DNA of 64,000 bases from DASRHT01 sp035293765 (GCA_035293765.1 DATGMF010000056.1:263162-327161), one strand, 5' to 3'. Positions 23,319 to 31,754 are shown, counted from the stretch's first letter. Notes: generated from the sequence alone by a model not told the origin. Made by a program: numbers and translations.

Positions 23319-24305
23319 CTATTGGTTCTCATCGAACGGGAGATTAAGAAATTCTCCTTCGAACTGTTGCCAGACCCTCGTCTCGGCCTGTGGTCTGGTC
23401 AACGGTTGCTTATTCCTGGCTGATTGCAGCATACATTGCGTGACATGCTGTGGGAAATGGGCCAGCAGCGGCTGCTGTATTGTGCTGGGAGGCATCAGGC
23501 CCAGTTCTATGGCGCTTAAATCGTAGAGCTCATGTTGCTCAAATGCCAGCACTAACAGGTCTACATAAGAGCTAATAAGTTGCTGGTGCTCCTGTAAATA
23601 ATGGATAGGCTGAGTACTGATAATACAGAGGCAGCCGATAGCACAACTGGATTGCAGAATGGGCCAGATGAGGGCGGAAAGTAGCGCCGCTTGCGGATGA
23701 TGCGGGCAAAGTGCAAATGCTATCGCGTGGTCCTGTACGACAACAGGGTGTCCCTGGAGCAAAGCCTGCCCAATGGGAGACTCTGCGCCGAAGAACTGCG
23801 TCTGGCTGTCCATCTGATTTTCCCACGGCGTTGTTCCTCGCCCGACGGTTTGGCGTAAGCTGCGTATCTTCTGGTTAGAGAGGGGGGGAACGCATTGCGC
23901 GACGAAAATCGCCATGCCTGCCTGATCGGGGTCGAGGTGTCCCAGCATCTGTTGCAAAATCAAGGCGCTGATCGTCGAACCGCGCAGGAAGGGGGGAATG
24001 CTGGTATAAGCGTTAAGTACGCGGCTGTAGAAAGTAGCAGGGATCTCCTCCCTGATCTTTTCCTGAGGAAGGGAGCTGGATAGATCTGGATATTCTTTTT
24101 TTAGCAGTTCTGCAAGTCGTTGCCGACATTTCGGCAAGGCGTTCAGTAGAGCTCGCAGATTTTCAGGGCGCGGGTTCGATTTGTTGGCGACCCAACGTGA
24201 TAATGTGACGGAATGAATACCCAGCGCGTCTGCAATCCTCTGCCGTTCAAAAGGCTCACTGATCACCTGACCAAGCAGTTCACGCCACGTTTGTGATTCT
24301 TCCAT
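23319..24305 (-). CDS. helix-turn-helix regulator with GAF-like sensor domain
   Basis: The 328-aa protein begins with an XRE/Cro-type helix-turn-helix (FERQRIADALGIHSVTLSRWVANKSNPRPENLRALLNAL, residues ~17-57). A helical segment and a C-terminal alpha/beta region follow (residues ~150-290). That region, with LLSALIWPILQSSCAIGCLCIISTQ, looks like a GAF sensor domain. The assignment of the sensor is moderate and no ligand can be named. Four Cys lie close together in the sensor, which would allow redox or metal sensing, but this is speculation. ATG 24305 is preferred to the in-frame TTG at 24314. It may control the BON gene behind it. Confidence 0.65.
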   Translation of the reverse strand: MEESQTWRELLGQVISEPFERQRIADALGIHSVTLSRWVANKSNPRPENLRALLNALPKCRQRLAELLKKEYPDLSSSLPQEKIREEIPATFYSRVLNAYTSIPPFLRGSTISALILQQMLGHLDPDQAGMAIFVAQCVPPLSNQKIRSLRQTVGRGTTPWENQMDSQTQFFGAESPIGQALLQGHPVVVQDHAIAFALCPHHPQAALLSALIWPILQSSCAIGCLCIISTQPIHYLQEHQQLISSYVDLLVLAFEQHELYDLSAIELGLMPPSTIQQPLLAHFPQHVTQCMLQSARNKQPLTRPQAETRVWQQFEGEFLNLPFDENQ

Positions 24306-24314
24306 GCTACACAA

Positions 24315-24704
24315 TTGACTGTTAAAATGCTATAAAAATAGTGATATGTTATTAAGCAAACGGCGATAGCGTAGTTTTTGAAACCTTGCATACTCTATAG
24401 AATAACTCATAAAACCACAACAGTCAACTGAAAATGTCCCTTTTTGGGATAAAAAAAGATTAAAATTGACGAGCAAATGCAAACAGTTGATGAGATTACG
24501 TGACCAAATTGACCAGTAAAGTCGGAATTAGCCGCATATTATAGACTTTGATAGTCATTATTGTTAGACAAGTGCAGGATGATGGTCGATGCCTATGCTG
24601 GTGCTACGGCTAATGTTTATGCGCGCTATAGAAAATATGGGATATTATACAATATTTTATGCAAAATAAGTATTTTTTACATAAAAGTCGTGGTTAACTG
24701 ATGT
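24315..24704. other. AT-rich non-coding region upstream of the HTH/GAF-like gene
   Basis: About 390 bp, more A+T-rich than its surroundings. No convincing gene or RNA was seen. TTGACTG at ~24312 and CAGTCAA at ~24421 are an inverted pair and might be regulator sites. Confidence 0.4.
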
Positions 24705-24788
24705 TTAGTGGCGACAAATGTGATTGAGAGGTGGAAAAGCATTACTCAGTACATGTAAATCGATAGGCATATCAGGGAAGATGTGCAT
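24705..24788 (-). pseudogene. 5' remnant of a PHP-domain gene overlapping the HAD stop
   Basis: Reading from an ATG at 24788, the frame gives DMPIDLHVLS and then a stop at 24705. It matches the start of the intact PHP gene (DTPIDLQLHT) in protein and DNA and has the same overlap with the HAD stop codon. After about 30 bp the similarity is lost. It appears to be the debris of a second HAD-PHP pair. Confidence 0.65.
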
Positions 24789-25335
24789 TGAGAAAGCACT
24801 CCTCGAAACAGGATTTGACGGCAATGTTCACATTATGCAGATTCGCAGCTATAGCTGTTACAGCTTCTCTATTCCTTTTATCGTCGTCAATAAAAAGAAT
24901 AGTATGATACTGCTTGGCAAAGGATGCCACGATATGCGCTTTCCAGGCTGCCGTTTTTATGGTGCTCTCATCTGAATCTTTAAAAATAAATGTGATGTTT
25001 TCATAGCCTGGGCACCAGCGTGTGAACCATTGGAGCGTTGCCTCGCGCATAGAAAGCGGGCGGCTCGTCAAAACAATGACGTGATCATATTGCTCTGAGA
25101 GGCATGCAAGAGCTTCGCTACATCCTGCCATCAGTTGGTCGTATTCGATCAGCCTATTATCAAAAAAGCCTTGTTCGCTATAGAAAAAGCTGCTCAATGC
25201 CTTTCTCTCATCCTCCCTATCGAGGCTAGATGCTTGTTGGAGTAGATAGGCTTTGGCTCGTTCCTGCGCTATTTTTGTGTGTTCTGCATTATCGGCGATG
25301 ACTCCATCAAAGTCACAGATGGCTATGCTGCTCAT
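24772..25335 (-). CDS. HAD-superfamily phosphatase-like protein
   Basis: The 187-aa protein has the haloacid dehalogenase fold. Motif I is CDFDGVIADN (nucleophile and acid Asp), motif II VLTSRP, and motif IV LFIDDDKRN, with a helical cap between I and II (QERAKAYLLQ to EYDQLMAGC). A basic residue for motif III may be K in KTAAWKAH. It is probably a Mg-dependent phosphatase for a small metabolite. The substrate is not predictable. Its last ~40 codons are duplicated 1444 bp upstream, at 26216-26333, as a remnant. It lies 45 bp downstream of the PHP gene. Confidence 0.8.
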   Translation of the reverse strand: MSSIAICDFDGVIADNAEHTKIAQERAKAYLLQQASSLDREDERKALSSFFYSEQGFFDNRLIEYDQLMAGCSEALACLSEQYDHVIVLTSRPLSMREATLQWFTRWCPGYENITFIFKDSDESTIKTAAWKAHIVASFAKQYHTILFIDDDKRNREAVTAIAANLHNVNIAVKSCFEECFLNAHLP

Positions 25336-25380
25336 AATTTCAACCTCTTTCCGTTATTCACTTCTTCAGAAAATCCCGGC

Positions 25381-26232
25381 TTATATGACTTCAATGCCCA
25401 CACGGCTAAGGAGTTGGCGGCATAGCTCTGCGCGATATTTGATTGGCATGCGACCAGGAGGTCCATGTGAATCTGAACCAGCGCTGATAAGCAAGTTGTG
25501 TTGTTGTGCGTATGTAAGATAGGTTTCAACCAGTTCTGGTGAGTGCGTAGGATAATAGACCTCGATACCATCGAGTGGGATCTCAGCGCGCACCTGATCG
25601 AGCAGTTCAGGCGTGTAATAGGTAAACTCCTGCGGTTCTCGCAGACCCCGGCCAGGGTGTGCGATCAGGGCAACTCCTCCACTGCGATGTACTGTATCAA
25701 CCGTATTTGCTATATCGGCCTTCATTTCGCGATACCCGGCATCTATCACCATCTCTAACGCGCTCGGCCAATCTTGGACGTAACCATGTTTGATCAACAA
25801 GATGCCGCAATCTCCTGCCACACGGAGTTCTCCGGCATTTGCCGCAGGATATTCTTGACGGTGCGGGAATTGATAGCCTCGGCGCAGTAGTTCTTCATAG
25901 ACCTGCTCTGCATTGTCCTTCTGACGCTGTCGAACATCATCTGCAATAGCTCTGAGTGCCTGATCATGTGGATCGAAGCCAAAGCATAGCACATCCGCCA
26001 TTTTTCCGTGCCAGTGGGCGCTAATCTCCACGGCTGGCAGGACAGGCACCTGTTTTTGTGTCCCCAACTGTTGGATGCTAACGACCGTATCAACGCGATC
26101 ATGATCAGTGACGGCAACCAGACCGAAGCCTTCCAGGACAAGATAATCGAACAATTCCTCTGCTGACCATCGTCCATCGCTGTAGGTTGTATGTAATTGT
26201 AAATCGATAGGCGTATCAAGAGACAAGCGCAT
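25381..26232 (-). CDS. PHP-domain phosphoesterase-like protein
   Basis: This 283-aa protein has the PHP metal-dependent phosphoesterase fold. Motif I is DLQLHTTYSDG, motif II VTDHDRVDTV, motif III LIAHPGRG, and motif IV is AGSDSHGPPG. The domain resembles the YciV/RNase AM (5'-3' exonuclease/nucleotide phosphatase) group. The first His of the usual LHxH motif I is Gln here. The ATG at 26232 with GAGGAG upstream is preferred to TTG 26268, whose extra codons lie in HAD-derived sequence. It is followed by the HAD gene in the same direction. Confidence 0.83.
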   Translation of the reverse strand: MRLSLDTPIDLQLHTTYSDGRWSAEELFDYLVLEGFGLVAVTDHDRVDTVVSIQQLGTQKQVPVLPAVEISAHWHGKMADVLCFGFDPHDQALRAIADDVRQRQKDNAEQVYEELLRRGYQFPHRQEYPAANAGELRVAGDCGILLIKHGYVQDWPSALEMVIDAGYREMKADIANTVDTVHRSGGVALIAHPGRGLREPQEFTYYTPELLDQVRAEIPLDGIEVYYPTHSPELVETYLTYAQQHNLLISAGSDSHGPPGRMPIKYRAELCRQLLSRVGIEVI

Positions 26233-26333
26233 TGGGAGAGCACTCCTCGAAACAGGATTTGACGGCAATTGTCACATTATCTAGATTCGCAGCTATAGTT
26301 GTTACAGCCTTCCTATTTCTTTAGCTCGTCAAT
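26216..26333 (-). pseudogene. 3' remnant of a HAD gene preceding and overlapping the PHP gene
   Basis: In the minus-strand frame ending at the TGA 26218-26216, the sequence reads AVTTIAANLDNVTIAVKSCF and continues to EECSPNALVS. This matches the C-terminus of the intact HAD protein (AVTAIAANLHNVNIAVKSCF). Similarity runs into the last codons of the gene at 26313, where a 2-nt deletion shifts the frame. The PHP ribosome site and start codon lie inside it. Confidence 0.75.
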
Positions 26334-26714
26334 TTCAATATAAGAGTGTTCAAAGATTTCGCGATCTACCGGCCAGGCAGAGCCATCGTTGATCACGAGA
26401 TAATCGCCTGCTTGTCCCCGCATGCCGTCTATGGTGAAAGGTTCTGGCATTTGAGCCGCAAAAGAGGTATCAGTGCGCATATAGTGGGCAAAGCCATTTT
26501 CATCTTCCGGGGCCACTTTGACATATTTCTCTTGCATGGTGGTGCGCCAAATTGTCCATTCACCTTTGGCATCCTTCGCCAAATAATCACCAGGCGTAAA
26601 CTTGAGTATCCCTTCCGGTGCATATACGACCCCTTGACGCTCTTCAAAATCTTGAGCAGTGAGCAGGCGGGCCACGGTACGCGCAACTTTTTTATACTTT
26701 TTGAAGGTGATCAA
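26313..26714 (-). CDS. unknown protein with two GDYL-type repeats
   Basis: The 133-aa protein is not recognised as a named family. It contains two copies of a ~35-residue motif: PGDYLAKDAKGEWTIW ending near EKYV, and AGDYLVINDGSAWPVDREIF ending HSYIEI. Each has the pattern GDYL-x-W-x(I/V), so the fold is probably two small beta units. No signal peptide or membrane segment is seen. The start is TTG 26714, with AGAGG upstream, 11 bp after the XRE-TPR stop. The final codons lie in the HAD-derived duplicated sequence, so its C-terminus may be chimeric. It is likely co-transcribed with the XRE-TPR gene. Confidence 0.6.
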   Translation of the reverse strand: MITFKKYKKVARTVARLLTAQDFEERQGVVYAPEGILKFTPGDYLAKDAKGEWTIWRTTMQEKYVKVAPEDENGFAHYMRTDTSFAAQMPEPFTIDGMRGQAGDYLVINDGSAWPVDREIFEHSYIEIDELKK

Positions 26715-26725
26715 GGGGTTCCTCT

Positions 26726-27910
26726 CTAGCAATCGGCTGGCTTTATCTTCCTATTTCCGATGAAAAGGCTAACCCTGTTTGCAAATAGCGTTACGTCCCT
26801 GAAAGCTCCAAATGGGCTAGCTTTGAGTAGGTTAGCAAGTTTCAAGATCTGCCCTTTCACAAGGTTCTCGTTTGCGCCTAAACCTTTTGCTAAAGTGAGC
26901 GCAGCATCCGCGCTAATTACAGCATCCTGATAGTCTCCTTTAGCTATCAATGCTTCTGCTTGTAATATTTGTACCAGACACCGCCTACGCATAAATTTTG
27001 GGGAGACAGCATCGTAAGCTAGTTCAATCTGCTCAAATGCAGCTTTATGATCTTCCTGATCAAGAAAAATTCTTGCACCTCGGATATAGCAATATCCTGT
27101 ATCTGCTTGAATGGTCGCGGTATCCCAGGATGCAACTTTTCTCGCGATAGCTGTAGACTTTTCAAGGAGCTTAGTGGCTCCTGGAACGCCACTTTTTGAA
27201 TAAATTCTTGCGGCATCCAAAGACACAGCCCCAACTATTGCAGGAGGAAGTTTTAATGCAAGAGCCTCCTCAATATATTTTTGAGCATTGCCTAAGTCAT
27301 CTTTACGATAGAGCACGCTGCTCAGATTCATCAAGCCTCCAGCTAGCAGGATCGGATCATTCAGCTTGCTGGCTAACGATACCGACCATCGTGAAAACCA
27401 TTCTGCATGCTTGTAGTCTTGCTCTTCATATGCAATAGAGGCACCAAGTTGTGTGTACTGGCACAGGACATCCAATAGTTCCTTATTTTTGTGGTTGAGT
27501 CCCTTTGAGATATCGAATATTTGTTGTACCATCTCCTGAACTTCCGCGATGCCACCGACGGACGCACCGGAGAAATATGCTTCGCTGTGATAGTGCAGAG
27601 TTCTCTTGAGGATGCTTGTGCTGTAGAGGTGTGTAGACCCTTTCGCAACATCTTCGAGTGAGATAACCCCAAGCATAATTGGAGCTATCCCTAAAATTTT
27701 TGCTAACTTTCTGCGCGTGACAATGCTGTCTAACCCTGTTCCAGAGTTTTCCATACGCGCTATCATGCTACGAGATACACCGAGTTCTTCTGCCAGTTGT
27801 TCTTGTGTCATACCTAACTTCTGTCGCCCCTGTCGCATCAGCTCCCCAGGATGGGGAAAACCTACTTCGTCGTAGTGCGTGCCTTCATATCCGAATGACT
27901 GCCAATCCAT
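26726..27910 (-). CDS. XRE-family regulator with TPR sensor domain
   Basis: The 394-aa protein has an N-terminal Cro/CI helix-turn-helix (residues ~25-80: MRQGRQKLGMTQEQLAEELGVSRSMIARMEN). About 300 residues of tetratricopeptide-like helical repeats follow (for example LAGGLMNLSSVLYRKDDLGNA and GDYQDAVISADAALTLAKGL). This layout is common in regulators that bind peptides or partner proteins in their TPR groove (RRNPP-like). No conserved catalytic residues are seen. GAGGAAG precedes the ATG. A perfect inverted repeat in the divergent intergenic region at 27989 is a candidate binding site. Confidence 0.8.
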   Translation of the reverse strand: MDWQSFGYEGTHYDEVGFPHPGELMRQGRQKLGMTQEQLAEELGVSRSMIARMENSGTGLDSIVTRRKLAKILGIAPIMLGVISLEDVAKGSTHLYSTSILKRTLHYHSEAYFSGASVGGIAEVQEMVQQIFDISKGLNHKNKELLDVLCQYTQLGASIAYEEQDYKHAEWFSRWSVSLASKLNDPILLAGGLMNLSSVLYRKDDLGNAQKYIEEALALKLPPAIVGAVSLDAARIYSKSGVPGATKLLEKSTAIARKVASWDTATIQADTGYCYIRGARIFLDQEDHKAAFEQIELAYDAVSPKFMRRRCLVQILQAEALIAKGDYQDAVISADAALTLAKGLGANENLVKGQILKLANLLKASPFGAFRDVTLFANRVSLFIGNRKIKPADC

Positions 27911-27988
27911 ATCTCACTTCCTCCCTCTATTACTTGTGGTAATTATACGGTCTAGCATTTTTTATTGCAATAGGTGATTAAGGGACAG

Positions 27989-28009
27989 AATGTGAATTTT
28001 ACTCACATT
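27989..28009. promoter_or_regulatory. inverted repeat in the XRE-TPR divergent promoter region
   Basis: AATGTGA-N7-TCACATT is a perfect inverted repeat, 80 bp from the XRE-TPR start and 52 bp before the divergent small gene. It resembles a CRP half-site pair, but the spacer is 7 rather than 6. It is probably the site of the XRE regulator or of a GntR/CRP-like factor. Confidence 0.5.
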
Positions 28010-28060
28010 ACCGGAGCAATAATGTAGATATACCAGGGGTAAATACTGCGGAGGGTCGCA

Positions 28061-28366
28061 ATGGAATATTATTGCCATAAACCTGGGTCACAAGCAGAGA
28101 TTGTGGCAACGGTGAACTATCTCAACAAGGTAGGTTGTAGCGTGGAGCCTGTAGCAATCGATGGCGTTATTTATTGTAAAGTTGTGTGTCCAGAGGGGAC
28201 TGAGGAGGAGTTTATCGGGAATAATACGCTGCCAGATTATGCTGTCAAGCTCCCATCTGGCGATAAGTTCTGCTTGAGAAAACTGTTCCACAGGCCGAAA
28301 CTCCTGGCTGAACATGTTCAATGCGTCCTCTTTATTGCGCCGGAGGGAAATCATGCCGATCCCTAA
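28061..28366 (+). CDS. small protein of unknown function
   Basis: The 101-aa protein has no recognisable family. It shows a short alpha/beta pattern (SQAEIVATVNYLNKVGCSVEPVAI, then DGVIYCKVVCPEG) with five Cys, and no membrane helix or signal. GGAGGG lies five bases before the ATG. It overlaps the next gene by 14 bp, so the two are translationally coupled. It is divergent from the XRE-TPR regulator and may be its target. Confidence 0.6.
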   Translation: MEYYCHKPGSQAEIVATVNYLNKVGCSVEPVAIDGVIYCKVVCPEGTEEEFIGNNTLPDYAVKLPSGDKFCLRKLFHRPKLLAEHVQCVLFIAPEGNHADP

Positions 28367-28679
28367 AGTTGCTCTCTCCAGGATTGAACTTGAGAGGGAC
28401 GAATCATTACATCTGACGCGCCTCCTTCTCTCGCGCACGTATAGCCCGCATATCTCATGTTATATCAGGGAGGTGATTGAGAAGATTGCAGCCTCCCCGA
28501 CCATCGAACTCGGAGGGATGGCGCTGGCTGTGCTCAATACGACGCTTAATTCGATCATTGCCGATACGTCAACCGAACAGGCGGATGTATTGAGGCTGAG
28601 CAATATCCTCTACAAAGTACAACAGCAGATAGCCGAACGCATGAAAGAGATACTCGCTCAGGCTCCGCTCTCGCATTAA
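28353..28679 (+). CDS. small helical protein of unknown function
   Basis: The 108-aa protein (start ATG 28353, CGGAGGG upstream) is predicted to be all-helical and soluble. It has a hydrophobic heptad-like pattern (CYIREVIEKIAASPTIELGGMAL and VLRLSNILYKVQQQIAERMKEIL). No family is recognised. The stop abuts the end of the convergent DinB gene. It is coupled to the small gene upstream. The open frame from 28314 adds residues inside the upstream gene and has no ribosome site. Confidence 0.6.
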   Translation: MPIPKVALSRIELERDESLHLTRLLLSRTYSPHISCYIREVIEKIAASPTIELGGMALAVLNTTLNSIIADTSTEQADVLRLSNILYKVQQQIAERMKEILAQAPLSH

Positions 28680-29147
28680 TTAACGCACGCCCCATTCCCA
28701 GAGGCCGAAGGATGTTTTTTTGTCCAGGGGGTGGCCGGATTGGGTGAGGGCGAGACAGATTTCGCCGCGATGATAGGATTCGTGGGAGATCAGGTAGCCC
28801 AGGAAGGCGACAGCGTGGGGCTTGAAGCCTTTGATTTTATTGCCGTGCTCCAGGCCATTTCTAAGCAGGATGGCGATGGCTTCGCCCGATTGCGAGAGGG
28901 CGTGCAGGAGCAGCGTTTTCTCCGTAGCCCGCTCGTTTTCGATCTTCTCCAGCCCTTCCAGCAACTGGGGAGCCGCAGATTTGAGCCACATCAGCCGCAC
29001 ATTGTGGATATGGGCGAACATCGCGCCGACGCTGCGCCCCTTCGAAGCTGCAAAGCCTGACAACGCTTCGGGAGGGATGGCGTCAAGCAGGTACAGGTTG
29101 ACGCGGTTATGGATATTCCAGGTATCCAGCAATTGTTCTTCCATCAA
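28680..29147 (-). CDS. DinB-family four-helix-bundle protein
   Basis: The 155-aa protein matches the DinB/YfiT-like metal-binding four-helix bundle. The putative metal His residues are in MFAHIHNVRLMWL and in HESYHRGEI near residues 45-50 and 125-130. Family members include thiol-dependent S-transferases and damage-inducible proteins. Which activity applies here is unknown. It lies 24 bp downstream of the SCO1 gene on the same strand and ends one base from the convergent gene. Confidence 0.85.
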   Translation of the reverse strand: MMEEQLLDTWNIHNRVNLYLLDAIPPEALSGFAASKGRSVGAMFAHIHNVRLMWLKSAAPQLLEGLEKIENERATEKTLLLHALSQSGEAIAILLRNGLEHGNKIKGFKPHAVAFLGYLISHESYHRGEICLALTQSGHPLDKKTSFGLWEWGVR

Positions 29148-29171
29148 AATGCCATCCTTCCCTTACGCAGG

Positions 29172-29819
29172 CTACTCTTTCAGTAGCGTCCTGAGGTTTG
29201 CCGTCAGTTGGGCGGGCGTGAAGTCGTTATCCATGAAGACGCGCTCATTGCCTTGCTTGTCGATTACGTAGAGGCCCAGGCTATGGTTGACCGTTTGCTG
29301 CTGCGGTTGCGCATAGACGTTATAGGCGTTCCAGATGGGTGAAAGGGTAGCGTGTGTGCCTATGAGATAGTGCCAGTAATCCTGCATATTGTGCTTGCGC
29401 GAGAAGTCGAGCGCAGCCGCGACCGTATCGTGGGCGGGATCTGTGCTGACCGATATGACCGCGACCTTCTGCGCATCGCCGCCCAGACTTTGCATCACCG
29501 TATGCAATTTCTCGGCGGTCAGCGGGCACTGATCGGGGCAACTGGTGTATAAGAATGTTAGCACCACCGGTTTCCCTTTGAATTGCGAGAGCGCGACCTG
29601 CTGGCCGAACTGATCGGTCAGGCGAAAGTCTGGAGCAGGCAGGCCGCCCAGGTCGGTCCCCATCAAACCAGACGCGCTCGCGTTATTTGTGCCGGTATTG
29701 CCGGGGATGGCTGGCACGCTGCTGCGGTTATGTTGCAGCAGCGTCACCAGTGCCACCACCAGGAGCGCCAGCGTCACAACAGAGAGCCGTGAGGCCAGAC
29801 GCCAGTTTATGTTCATCAT
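29172..29819 (-). CDS. SCO1/SenC copper chaperone for cytochrome oxidase
   Basis: The 215-aa protein has an N-terminal membrane anchor (LSVVTLALLVVALVTLL, residues ~12-29) and an external thioredoxin-like domain. The copper-binding CPDQCP motif (C-x3-C) follows TFLYTS, and the distal His ligand is in NHSLGLYVID. SCO proteins load or reduce the CuA site of oxidase subunit II, which is encoded at 33008. It follows ctaA-ctaB, separated by copy C of the interspersed repeat. Confidence 0.93.
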   Translation of the reverse strand: MMNINWRLASRLSVVTLALLVVALVTLLQHNRSSVPAIPGNTGTNNASASGLMGTDLGGLPAPDFRLTDQFGQQVALSQFKGKPVVLTFLYTSCPDQCPLTAEKLHTVMQSLGGDAQKVAVISVSTDPAHDTVAAALDFSRKHNMQDYWHYLIGTHATLSPIWNAYNVYAQPQQQTVNHSLGLYVIDKQGNERVFMDNDFTPAQLTANLRTLLKE

Positions 29820-29828
29820 CTTTCCTCT

Positions 29829-29927
29829 AGTGCATTTCCACTTGACTTCTTCAGGTTTAATGTTATCCTCCTCCTCAAAGAGGCGGCGGAATTGTTGGCT
29901 TGCTCGCCCCGATTAAGGGATTGAAAC
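29829..29927 (-). repeat. interspersed ~100-bp repeat, copy C
   Basis: On the minus strand this reads TTTCAATCCCTTAA at the left and GTCAAGTGGAAATGCACT at the right, matching copies A, B and D along most of its length. Its left end supplies the last codons and stop of the ctaA-ctaB fusion (ending SIP-stop). Confidence 0.8.
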
Positions 29928-31754
29928 ATGTACCACGCGGTCAACGACCATCACCGCAAAGATAGCGGCGAGATAACAGTTCGAATACCAGAAAAGGGTA
30001 CGCGCCCAACTTTTTGTCTGATCGATCATCAGGCGTATCGCCATATAGATCAGGATGCCGCCCAGGATCAAGGCTGAGGCCAGGTAGATGTAGCCCATTG
30101 TGTGAATCACGAAAAGCATCATGGTAACAGCCAGCAGCAGCAGCGAATAGAGCAGAATCTGCTTGCGCGTCTCGCGTTCGCCCATCACCACCGGCAGCAT
30201 AGGCACGCGCGCCTTCTCATAATCTTTCTGGATTAGCAGTGAGAGCGCCCAGAAGTGCGGTGGGGTCCAGTAGAAAATGATGGCAAAGAGCCAGATCGCA
30301 GGCAGCGTAATCGTATTGGTGACAGCCGCCCAGCCAACCAGCACGGGAACCGCGCCAGCCGCGCCGCCAATCACAATATTTTGCGCCGAAGTGCGCTTCA
30401 ATCCAAGCGTATAGACGAAGACGTAGAAGAGGATGGCCGAGAACGCCAGGACCGCGCTCAGCAGGTTGACGAACGCGTCCAGGATAATAAAGGAGCCAAT
30501 GCCCAGGATAATGCCGAAGATCAGGGCATGGGTTGGCTGTACTTTGCCAGCGGGCAGTGAGCGGCGCTGCGTTCGTCCCATAATCTGGTCAATATCGCGA
30601 TCAATATAGCAGTTGATGCAGTTCGCGCTGCCCGCCGCCATCGCGCCACCGAGCAGGGTTGCCACTGTCAGCAGCAGGGGCGGAAGCCCCTGATAAGCGA
30701 TAGCCATTGCTGCCACCGTCGTGCCTAAAAGCAGCACGGTGACGTGCGGCTTCATCAGATCAATGTAGCTGGAGATGGTCTGGCGCACGCGCCCAACTTC
30801 TTTTTGCGGCTCCTGCTCAGCTATTGGACTCTCTTCCTGGCTCTGCTCAGTTTCAGCAGTTTTAGGCGTTGCGCGTAGCTGTCGTGCGGCCAGCACTGCC
30901 AGAATGACCAGGCTGCCCCACACGGCGGTAGCCAGCGCGAGGTGCAGACCGGCGATAAAGGTTGGCTTATTCCAGAGCACAACCAGCGCGCCAACGGAGG
31001 CTTGAGCCACAAAAAGAACGCCAGCCGCTACCGCGACCCATGCCTGTCCGGGAGCCACGGCGCGGCGACGCCAGGCCGAAATCAGCGTCCAGACGAGCAC
31101 CAGACCCACGATGGTTGCGACGGTACGATGCAGCATATTGATATCGCTCAGGTGGAAGCGGACCGCCCAATCGGGAGCTGCTCCGCACAGCGGCCAGCCA
31201 GGGCAGGCCAGCGAGGCGCCCGTACCGACGACATAGGAGCCGCTTAACATCAAGCCGTAGACCAGCAAGGCGTTGGTCATAGCGAGACGAACAAACTTGC
31301 GGGTTTTGTCAGGATGCTCGGTGTTGGGTTTGCTGGTACCAGCCATAATCGCAACGGTGATTACCAATGCGAAGATTACCAGAGCCGTTCCCAGGTGAGC
31401 CGTGATGATGGTAGCTGGTAGCTTCCAGAGGACCGTCAGGGCGCCCAGCACAATCTGAATGGCGAGAAAGACTGGCGCGACCAGCGCGGGGATAAGGATC
31501 TGCTTTTCGCGCCGCGCCCAGAGAAGCGCGCCAATCGCCAGGGCTATCACAAGCACACTGACGATAGAGGCGGTATAGCGGTGGACCTCTTCCAGCAGTG
31601 CGCCAATATCCGGCATGGTAAATACTTTGCCATAACAGAGCGGCCAGTCAGGGCAGCTTAACCCGGCATTATTTACGCGCACGGTGCCACCCAGCGAAAT
31701 TAAAAGATAAGTAAATGCAACCGCCAGCCATCCAATACGGCGTATAATTTTCAT
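29913..31754 (-). CDS. fused heme A synthase (CtaA) - heme O synthase (CtaB)
   Basis: A 613-aa polytopic protein joins two successive enzymes of heme A synthesis. Residues ~1-300 are CtaA. They include LSCPDWPLCYG and LACPGWPLCGA (conserved Cys pairs in the external loops) and EEVHRYTASIV, whose His is a heme ligand. A charged ~35-residue linker (QSQEESPIAEQEPQKE) follows. Residues ~335-613 are the CtaB farnesyltransferase of the UbiA family, with NCYIDRDIDQIMGRTQRR. In most bacteria the genes are separate. The fusion would pass heme O directly to the synthase. It is divergent from the oxidase genes. Confidence 0.93.
   Translation of the reverse strand: MKIIRRIGWLAVAFTYLLISLGGTVRVNNAGLSCPDWPLCYGKVFTMPDIGALLEEVHRYTASIVSVLVIALAIGALLWARREKQILIPALVAPVFLAIQIVLGALTVLWKLPATIITAHLGTALVIFALVITVAIMAGTSKPNTEHPDKTRKFVRLAMTNALLVYGLMLSGSYVVGTGASLACPGWPLCGAAPDWAVRFHLSDINMLHRTVATIVGLVLVWTLISAWRRRAVAPGQAWVAVAAGVLFVAQASVGALVVLWNKPTFIAGLHLALATAVWGSLVILAVLAARQLRATPKTAETEQSQEESPIAEQEPQKEVGRVRQTISSYIDLMKPHVTVLLLGTTVAAMAIAYQGLPPLLLTVATLLGGAMAAGSANCINCYIDRDIDQIMGRTQRRSLPAGKVQPTHALIFGIILGIGSFIILDAFVNLLSAVLAFSAILFYVFVYTLGLKRTSAQNIVIGGAAGAVPVLVGWAAVTNTITLPAIWLFAIIFYWTPPHFWALSLLIQKDYEKARVPMLPVVMGERETRKQILLYSLLLLAVTMMLFVIHTMGYIYLASALILGGILIYMAIRLMIDQTKSWARTLFWYSNCYLAAIFAVMVVDRVVHVSIP

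Noticed and set aside
24724..24975. 83-codon plus-strand frame at the HAD 3' end
   Set aside because: It is antisense to the HAD gene and the duplicated segment. It is explained by those features.
27989..28009. Assignment of TGTGA-N7-TCACA as a CRP site
   Set aside because: CRP sites have a 6-bp spacer. With 7 bp, the factor cannot be named, so only an inverted repeat is reported.
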